This document shows positions 54,840 through 64,000 of a stretch of DNA of 64,000 bases, one piece after another; the first letter of the stretch is position 1, and each line of letters opens with the position of its first letter. This DNA comes from Luidia sarsii (lineage: Eukaryota > Echinodermata > Asteroidea > Paxillosida > Luidiidae). Below the pieces are notes generated by a model. The model was not told the origin of the DNA, ran no database searches, and worked only from the letters and a program-made list of their open reading frames with translations. The stretch lies in assembly GCA_949987565.1 (NCBI GenBank), contig OX465103.1:11985145-12049144 (forward strand). Reading direction: 5' to 3'. Made by a program: the position numbers and the translations under genes.

Positions 54840-57800
54840 CACTGTTCATTTACACAATGTACTGTACACATGCAAAGTACATGCACATGTGTATTGTAGA
54901 GTACCTATTGGCAATTCAGAGTTAAAAAAAAAATAATACTAGGGCCTACACACTGTATATGTGCTGTACATGTACATGTACATGTACATGTACATGTACA
55001 TGTACAGCACACTGTCAGTATCGTATTAATTTTATCCAAACCAAATGAACCTCACACAATCTCTTTAATCCAAACTTCATTCAGCAATTTACCATTTTCC
55101 CCGTATTTAAAATGACTGTACATGTATAAACGTGTGTATTTCTGAAACAAGAATTACACATGTAATGTACAGGTGTATGTCGATTTTGATCCAAGCAGGA
55201 CCTTTCTCAGTGGCATAATGAGGATGGCAGTGACAAATGAGAAGGGGGTGAAGTAATAAGATACGGATGACTGGTGCTTCACCAAGGAGGAAAGCTGGTT
55301 GACAGACTGGGGAGATTGTTGAGAATGTCATAAAGAAGGGTAGGGATACATACATGTACACGTTGTATACAGTGTGTGAGTGAGTACCGGGTATGTACAG
55401 TACATACCGGTATACATACATGTACATATAAAGAGTACTACATGAATATGTGTACAGTAAAAGGGGTGAACATACATGTATGTACCGGTACATGTACATG
55501 TATGTACATGTACATGTACATGCATCTACATGTGTACAGTACTTGTACAGTACAGTATATTCAGGCAAACCTCTTTATCTTTCATTGGAACAACTGTACT
55601 GTAACTCAATGCACTTTAATGTGCACATGGAAGTCAAGTGTGTGCTCTTCCCAATCCCATCATCAGCAATCTTCTTTTCAGAGCCATACTCCTCGAAAGA
55701 GACATCACTTGCCTTAATACCGGTACATGTACACTGTACATGTACATTGTACCATGGAGGAAGGACTTCCTTCATGCATGTACTGTACATGTACAAGTGT
55801 GTACATACACATGTACATGTACAGTACATGTACATTACACATACCCGGTAAGCCTTCAAATGTACATGTACAAAGTAGACATGTACATGAATCGCAAACT
55901 TTCCACATTGTAGTGCTTCCATGTACAAAAATGCACTATATAGCAAGTTCATCATGTACATGAACAGTATACAGTAAACTGTACCCTATAAAAGACTGAC
56001 TGGCCATTTCCACCTAATGAGATTACCAAACACTGTGGGGATGACCCTCTATGGGATGACTAGTAATCTACCCACACCCATGTACATGTACAGTACATGT
56101 ACTGTAGTTGTAGGTGGGCGTAGGCAATGCGTGTGTACATCCTCCCATGCTTGACTTGACCTTGCACAAGTTCACTCGGTAGCCCGCTGAGAGCTGCCTA
56201 AATGGATGGAAATGGCACAGGGCCATGACACTGTACTTAGGAATCTTGGGCAACCCACCGTACACATTCCAACTCACTGCCCCACGGCACATGTAGGCTA
56301 TAGCCTACAGTACACATGTACATGTGCATGCACTTGAACATGTACTGAGTGACTGCCCCATGGCACATGTAATGTAAATGTACAGTAGTAAGCCTACATG
56401 TGCATGCACTTAAACATGTACAAATGTATACGCACATGTATTATGATGTACATATGTACATGTGCAAACATTGTACATACATGTACACCATGTACATGTT
56501 CACATACATGTATTACAGTATGTACAATGTACTGTACTACTGTACATGTACATGTACTGTTTTCACATGCACATGTATACATGTACCCGTTGTACATGTA
56601 CATGTTGTACATGTACATGTACATTGTACATGTACATTGTGTACATGTACCTGTACACTGTACATGTACATGTACAATGTACATTGATGTGTACATTGTT
56701 ACATTGTACAATGTAACATGTACTTTACATGTACATGTACACGTCTGTGTGACATGTACATGTACATTAGCCAGTATGGATTCTGCGTGAAGAGTCATCA
56801 CAGTTCATGCAGTATTCATGTGCATGCACTGTAGGCCATCTCATGCATGAGGACTAGTATAAAGTATAGCAGAGAACCACTGCATCATGGCAGGAATGCA
56901 CACAGAGGCTATGAAGGAAAAATATGTGCACCTTGGTGTCCAGTGTCATTGCCTCAGGGATGAAGCGCTCCCCATGTTCTGGCCCTGTACATGTGCTTGT
57001 ACATTTACCATGAATTTACATACTGTACTGTACACTGAGTACATGTGCATGTACATATACATGTACATGTACACCTGTGTATAATGTACAGTCATGTTCA
57101 AAATGTGCTCATGGAGTCATGCATGATTCAATTTATTCTCTCCTTGAATAACCAGCCTGAAACTTTGTGGTTTCTTAAAACATCAATTTACATGTACATG
57201 TACAATACATACACATACAGTACAGTACCGGTACTTTAAGACTAAAAGCCACGTTTCCACTGGACTGAACTTTAACCGAGATGATGGTTACATGTAAATG
57301 GCAAATGGTTGAAACCTTCCTGTCGTTCCCGACTTCTTCAGGACTTCGGTGAATTTAACCACAAAGAAACTTGTGGCTTGCTACAGATTTGGGGTGATAA
57401 GAAACACTGCAGACCGGATTCGAAGGTACATATGTATACATTAGGTACGATTCTCGAGTCTCGGTTTTTATCACGGGGGAGTACAAAATTGTATGTACAT
57501 GTATGCTCTGAATACAGATCGATCTGCAGCCACCTCCAAGCAGTTTGACGCCTGTTTTCTTGCACCGCACAAACCCATTCCTGTGAATAAAGTGCAAGAC
57601 TAATTAATCAGGGTGGCTCCCATACAGCAAGCACATGTACATGTAACATACAGGATCCTACCATGCCTGCATCAGTATTCAGTATGCAAGGCACCGTTGC
57701 TGTGATGATCGAAGCACATGGCATGGGTTTGCATGCATGCATGCAGCGAGAAGATGACGTGTGCAAATGGGATGTGTACTGTATAACCAAGGAGGTAATA

Positions 57801-59870
57801 CAATGTACCTCCATGGTATAAAGTAATAAACTGACCCTTGTGAGCTACTGTACATCCCATCCCATGCCATCCACTCTCTCAAGCATGGCATACGGTACAT
57901 GTACATGTACTGTATGTACTGTTAGTGTAGCATGGGGGTCTTTCCTTCTTCCACGGAACTAGTACTAGTAAAAAGTACATGTACATGTAGTATGTTGTAC
58001 AACATGTACATGTACATGTACATGTAGTATGTTGTACAACATGTACATGTACATGTACATGTACATGTACGTACATGTACATGTACATGTACATGTACTG
58101 TACATAATGTAGGCTATACATGTGTACATGGATGCATTGTACACTGTAGGCTGCATAGTGATACTGTATGGCCAGAGGTGCCTGGTGCATGACATGCTAC
58201 ATGTACATGCAGTTTGCTGGTTGTACAGTACATGTACATGTACATGTACAGTACATGCGTAGGCCTATGGATACACATGTACATGTACATGTACATGTAC
58301 ATGTGTACCACAAACCCACAGACCAAACAGTGGTGTGATTGTCTGGATTAGGATCCAGCCTTGGTGTTATTTGACAACAGCCCTACACAAATCCCACAGG
58401 AAGTCCTCAATTGTGCACATTAGAGCAAGTTAATGGACTTACACATGTACATGTACAATGTACATTATTCACTGGGTCAGTAGGTGTACACAGTTCAAGT
58501 CAATTGTCAAGCGATGCATCAATCGGCAAGCAATTCAAGAAATTATGAATAGCCTTCCATCGTCAATAGTCAGTGTACATAATTAGGGCTAATTTCAGAA
58601 TGTACATGTACACTGTACTATGAAGTGTGTCAGGGCATCAGGGAGACTGTGTGGAGTGTACATGCGTAACTCAATGAGACTCGAGAGTAGGCACTTCCTC
58701 CATGATGGCAAAGTGTAGTCTAGCCACAACACCTCAGGGAGGGCAAACCCTTACTGAAGTAAGAAGTACATGTACAGTGTACACTGTACACATACTGTAC
58801 ATGTGTACATGTAGAACACAGTATCAAGTGGGCCTTTTGACTTCTTCTACACCTGTATATATACATGTACATGTACATGTACATGTACATGTATTGTACT
58901 GTACTACATTATGTACATATGTACATGTACATGTACATGTATGAACATTGCACATGTACATGTGTACATTACATGTAACGTACCTTTGTGTCACGCTAAC
59001 ACTGTACATGTACTGTCTACATGTACAATGTACATGTATACATGTACACATGTACATGTACATGTACATGTACATGTACAAATGTACATTTATATACATG
59101 TACATGTACATGTACATGTCGTGTACATTGTGTACTGCATGTACACTGTTGTACCAAGGAGGTATAGCTCGCCTAATATCTCCTTGGTTGTACAATGTAC
59201 ATTGTGTACATGTACATGTACATGTACATGTACCGGTATACTACATGTATACTGTACTGCATAGTGCATACACATTTTTACCACAGCTTATTTAGGGTGA
59301 AACTACATGTACATGTACACGTGTACTGTATGTGTACAATGTACATGTACATGTACATGTACACATACATGTACACACTACACAGTAACTGGAAATTTTG
59401 GAATCCTGATACTGTACAGGTACATGTACATTTACATGTACATGAACATGAACAGTGTATCTGGGCATTTGGAATCCTGATACATCTTAGTCTTACGCTT
59501 ACTAGTCTTAGGCAGAATTCATGTTGTAAAAAGCATACATGTACATGTACAGTGTACCGTAGATATTACAAAATCTATTAGTAGCACCATGATCGCTCAT
59601 TAGACATTGCATATTAATGAGCCATGCATGAATAACTCATCTGCCAGGGTACACCACTGCCTGACAGCTGTGCAGGCAGGCCCATGTCTGGAGGTCGTGG
59701 ATGAGGGGGGAGGGGAGACAGTTAAGTCAATGCAGGAAATTCAACGCCCTCAACAAGGCCTCCAAAAATGTCAGCACAGTAATCTAGGGGCAGATGGGGG
59801 CTGGGACTACATGTACATGTACATGTACATGTACATGTATGTAGTTGTAATTACAGATGCATGCTCAACA
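54840..59870. repeat. GTACAT-word dense region
   Basis: Same composition as 39960-48720. Longest runs at 54965-55010, 57995-58105, 58860-58890 and 59050-59125. A small hairpin (CCAAGGAGGTATAGC / ATATCTCCTTGG) interrupts at 59153-59188. Confidence 0.85.
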
Positions 59871-62029
59871 TCAAAACTACGCACCCACATTAGGCATAAT
59901 TAATGTACACCTAGACCCTGTACCACCATTTTTTTAGTTTCTTTGGCAGGCAGGCAGTCAGTCAATCTCATTTTCAGGCAGGTTAATCTGAAGGGGCGGA
60001 CTTGACTTTTGAATCTTTGCCCCGCAGGGCGCGCCACTTTCCCCGGGGCTTAACCGGTGTAGTGGACCGGAACAAGGGGCAGGGGTGAGTTCGGCCCGGA
60101 GCGAGCAATGGCCCAAAGGTCACCCCCCCCCCAAAAAAAAAAGTGTCCGCTTCTCCCTGGAGTGATTTGCAGTGTCGAGATTGAATCATTCTTCTGCAGT
60201 CGTTTTCTTGCCGTCTTGGGCTTCTTACTGTTAAGAGATACACTGTACGTGTAAAACAGTGTGCCGCATGTCACACCGCTTTCACCACCGACCGCCATGT
60301 TGTCTACAATCCTAGATGCATTATGGGAAAATCTTCACGCGTGGCTTCGAAAGAAAGAAAAAACGCACACACACCACGCAATAAGCGTTCATCCCAGGGA
60401 TTGGCTTATGTAGTGAGAAAAGAGCTTGCTGAACCCCAGGGCATATTTGGCCCCGCGTGGGGCGACATTATGATATGTATACATGTACTATGAATCTTCC
60501 TAGTGGGAATCGACGTGGGGTTGAACTCTGGGGGTGAAGAATTCCATGTCGCCCCAGAGCAGCCCCAGGGTGAGTTCACCCCAAGGCTGGATGTCAAGTG
60601 TGAAAAGGCCCATAGATACTATTTTGGAAAGTTCCAGTCTTGTACAGGCTGGATACATTTACCGGTACATATTTATGGTACAGTACATGTCACATCTTAC
60701 ACACTGTACATGTGTATGTACATGCACATGTAACTCAGATGATACATAATGTACAGTAGTTATGTACATGTGTGACAGGTACTATAGTATAGTACACATG
60801 TACAGATTTTTGTATCCTTGTGAAGACATTGCTTTGGTCTCGTGCACTATACTACCGAGTGAGAAATAGTGTTTAAAAATACTCCCATTTCAACCACATT
60901 CACTTTCCTGCGTAGAAATTTGGACCGTACATGTATGTCCCTTATACATTGCATGTAAGCATACGTAACACTTCAATTTGCAACAGATTCTCACCCATCA
61001 CCAAATTTCCCGGTTTTTTTTTAGTTATTTCCAAATATCTGTTTCATGAAAACCTTGTGCAGACCTATACATGTAGGCTATACACCTTTACAATTTTCCT
61101 GTGGAGACCTACGGTATTCAACATACCGGTACTGTCTTTTAGGTCTCCACAAGGCACTAGATTCGCGCCCACTGACAAACTGACACACAGACTCACAGAG
61201 TGTCAGGTACACTGTGCGCTGTAATCAGAGGCCTGGGTTCCAAATGTTCTCGCTTGAACAATTTCCAAGTCAGTGTTCCTTTCCTTGGTTTGTCTGAATT
61301 TTTTTTATTTTTTTCCCTCAAGCTTAATAATAACTGAACATCCCCTTCCTGCTTCGTGTTTCCCACCTGCGTACGCTCTTGCCCTTTTCAAGAGGAATGT
61401 CAATGACTCAATTCCTATCTCCAGCCTTCCTGAGTTCCCTCCCTATCTCAGGACCTCTTTCCTTAGCCCTTAACCTTGAGTGGCTTTACAGCTTTGTTTT
61501 GGGGTGAATATGCATTCAGACAAGAAAACAAAACAGAATTCCCTAGGTGGGCAATTTGCACAGTGCATGCACAGGTGCAAAGGAGTGAAAGGACCCGACC
61601 TACGACGACCGTACATGAGCAGCGAGCGTGTTAAGGCAGGCCCTCTGAGGCTCCAATTAACTCTTGCCGCGGCCAAAGCACTTCAGGATGCCCGTAACCC
61701 AATCCCCTTCCCTCCCTCTTCTCCCATTGAGAAGTCAAGAAATCTGAGGCATCTTCCATCTATTGAAGCGAAGGCACATATGCACGAAACAGCGATGAAT
61801 ATTGTGCATGGGTAATTGACCATAAGACATGTACAGTACACGAGTGTGCTGTACGGTAAACAGAAAACAGATTTCTTCATTCACCCGATGGCTTGGAGTG
61901 CAACAATATAGGGCCTACATGTACATGTACGTGAAATTGCACTTTCTGACAGCCCTTTTGGTACTTTCTGACAGTACAATCTACATTGTAAAGTAAGTAC
62001 CAATTTGTTGTACATGTAGGATATAACCT

Positions 62030-62555
62030 GAATCCTGCAAAATCCTGCTATCCTACATTGTACCTTGTTCAAAGCTCCATGTGACCTGAATCCTGCCAAA
62101 TCCTACAGTACTGGCTACTGTGGAGTGGACCATTGCCTGAATCCTGCCAAATCCTGCACTGAGTTTATGGAGTTTTAGTCAACATTATAAACAAAGACTT
62201 TTTTCAGCACTTTTTTTTTAGAACAATGAACCCTTTTTTCAAACGGATAATCTCTTGACAAAAGCCACAACAACGTCCGAATTGTTACCAGCATCCTGCA
62301 TTTTCTTAAGTCTGACAAAATTGCCTTATGCCCTCAATCCTGCACATTCCTACAGTGTGTCAACTCTCATGTGCCCTCAATCCTGCAAAATCCTTCTCCA
62401 GCACTTTGAAAGTAGTAGCCTGTATCCTGCACAATCCTGCAATGTGTCAACTTTCATGTGCCCTGAATCCTGCAGAATCCTGCAATGTGTCAACTCTCAT
62501 GTGCCCTGAATCCTGCAGAATCCTGGAGAAGGCAAATAGGATTCTGCAGGATTTG
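62030..62555. repeat. Degenerate 43-bp repeat (CCTGAATCCTGCAGAATCCTG)
   Basis: CCTGAATCCTGCNNAATCCTGC recurs from 62030. It is regular at 43-bp spacing near 62430-62525 (AATGTGTCAACTCTCATGTG spacer). Confidence 0.8.
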
Positions 62556-63449
62556 GGAAGGTTAGGGTTATATAATTATATAATTATTAAGCATGTACAG
62601 AGCTGTTGAAAGGTGGAGCCCTAGGAAAAGTGATGTGGCTCAGATGAAGGAAGCAGGAGAAGTAAGTAACAATTCAAAGAAATGGTGCACATGTGATAAG
62701 GTGTACACAAATTTTAAGATCATAAAAATGTTAGGGTAGGGCAATTCTGCAGATATGGCCATTGTCAATTGTGCACACGTGTACGTACACGTGTAAGTCT
62801 AAATTGTCAATGCATGTTTTTTTTTCTGGCACCACTGCTTGAGACAAGTCGACTGTTTGTCGCTAAATAGAGTAATCGACCAATCGTGTTCTCCAATCAG
62901 AGAACAATAACTACATGTAGTCTTACGGCACAGAGTGTGTCCCTTTCTTAAAACTCAATAAACATGTGGACACATGCTCTTCGGGAGCCATATACATGTA
63001 CACATGTACGTGTACGTGTACACGTACATGTATGTACTGTACACAGTACACATTGTGTAAAGTACATACATGTACATGTACACGTACATGTGTACATACA
63101 TGTACAGTGTACATCTACACTGTACATGTACACGTACATGTGTACATACATGTACAGTGTACATGTACATGTACATGTACATGTACATGCACACATGTAC
63201 AGGACGTACACACCATGTACGTGTACAAAATGTACATATGCAGACGGACAGTGCAATCTATTATTAGTCCTTCATTGCACGGCATATATTGATCCCTCTG
63301 CCATGGTGCAGATAGCAGATGGGATAAGGCTGATTTCCTGTATATAACACCTTGCTCTTTGGGAAGGCTATAGTATCAATTAATGCAATTCATAACCCTG
63401 CAGGCAGAGAAATCCACCATTTGAAGGGGGAGATGACAACCATATATAC

Positions 63450-63590
63450 GACTGTACGACATGTACGACAATGTGTACAATGTGTACATGACAATGTGTA
63501 CATGACAATGTGTACATGACAATGTACATGTACATGACAATGTACATGTGTATACGTACATGTACATGACAATGTACATTACAATTTACA
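63450..63590. repeat. 16-bp repeat (ACAATGTGTACATGAC)
   Basis: Six or seven units of ATGACAATGTGTACAT, derived from the GTACAT vocabulary. Confidence 0.85.
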
Positions 63591-64000
63591 TTTATACACT
63601 ATACACAATTGTCTACTGAACAGTGAAGTGGGCCATCTCAGGGTTTCGTAAGCTTGTCAGCTCAGGGGTCACCAATAATGTTTTCTTTTTTTAAAGTACA
63701 TGTACTGTTCATAATTACATGTATATTTATTCATATGTTGTAACATTCATTCAATGAACAAAGCAATGCATTGAGGGTATTTTTTTTTTTGCAAAAGTTG
63801 TGCATTAATTAGGGCCCATGCACATGTACATGTATAATTATTTCCATGTTTGCTGATGCAATGTTCAGTACATGTACATGTACTACAAATGTAAGAGTTA
63901 ATATAGTGACGAGAGCATCTCAGATAACTTGTCGCGAATCTCGCCTCAAAAAGGGCATATACACTGTCTGTAATGCCTAATGGACATATACCGTATACAC

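Larger units (their letters stand above)
53840..64000 (-). other. Upstream ERC intron (incomplete)
   Basis: No exon is recognised here; the N-terminal ERC exons must lie further right. The segment holds a foldback-type element at about 53905-54180, dense GTACAT-word sequence (54840-59870 and 62990-63900), a MITE-like segment (60375-60612), a 43-bp degenerate tandem repeat (62030-62555) and a 16-bp repeat (63450-63590). 59987-60350 is GC-rich with no gene seen. 60800-62000 is otherwise plain. Confidence 0.7.

Overview
The window is animal nuclear DNA with no bacterial features. Its one recognisable gene is an ERC/ELKS/CAST-family presynaptic active-zone scaffold (vertebrate ERC1/ERC2; Drosophila Bruchpilot is a divergent relative), on the minus strand and spread over at least 49 kb. 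Eleven exons (53839 down to 4832) are identified from homology recalled from memory plus splice sites and reading-frame phase. They give about 700 codons of almost continuous coiled coil. Both ends of the gene lie outside the window: the N-terminal exons to the right, and the C-terminal exons with the PDZ-binding tail to the left. GC-rich exons, multi-kilobase introns, dense small inverted-repeat elements and tRNA-derived SINEs suggest an invertebrate deuterostome. Amphioxus is my first guess and an echinoderm the alternative; the species is not proven.

Layout on the plus strand: 1-4831 intron with tandem repeats and a SINE; 4832-4992 exon 11; 5340-9374 a 121-bp minisatellite running into exon 10 (9317-9448); exon 9 (10212-10347); MITE-rich intron; exon 8 (14883-15061) with a 40-bp satellite at its acceptor; a 6.6 kb repeat-rich intron; exon 7 (21685-21825); 90-bp and 38-bp satellites, the latter running into exon 6 (24614-24892); a 10 kb intron with a candidate 21-codon cassette exon (29531-29593); exon 5 (35121-35288); exon 4 (38559-38726) with about 0.9 kb of polypyrimidine at its acceptor; a GTACAT-rich intron; exons 3, 2 and 1 (46618-46773, 50832-50957, 53387-53839); then 10 kb of upstream intron.

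The most striking observation is that two unrelated minisatellites in this gene each have a repeat unit straddling an exon/intron boundary. The authentic 5' splice site is therefore the end member of an array of identical donor sites: 45 copies of a 38-bp unit at exon 6, and 33 copies of a 121-bp unit at exon 10. Three further exons have a tandem repeat starting within about 15 bp of a splice site. A second notable feature is a dispersed palindromic element (three full copies and a half copy) whose arms reproduce the layout of replication-dependent histone 3'-end signals: a stem-loop followed by a purine-rich downstream element.

All gene-level statements rest on reading the sequence and remembered family sequences; no search was run.
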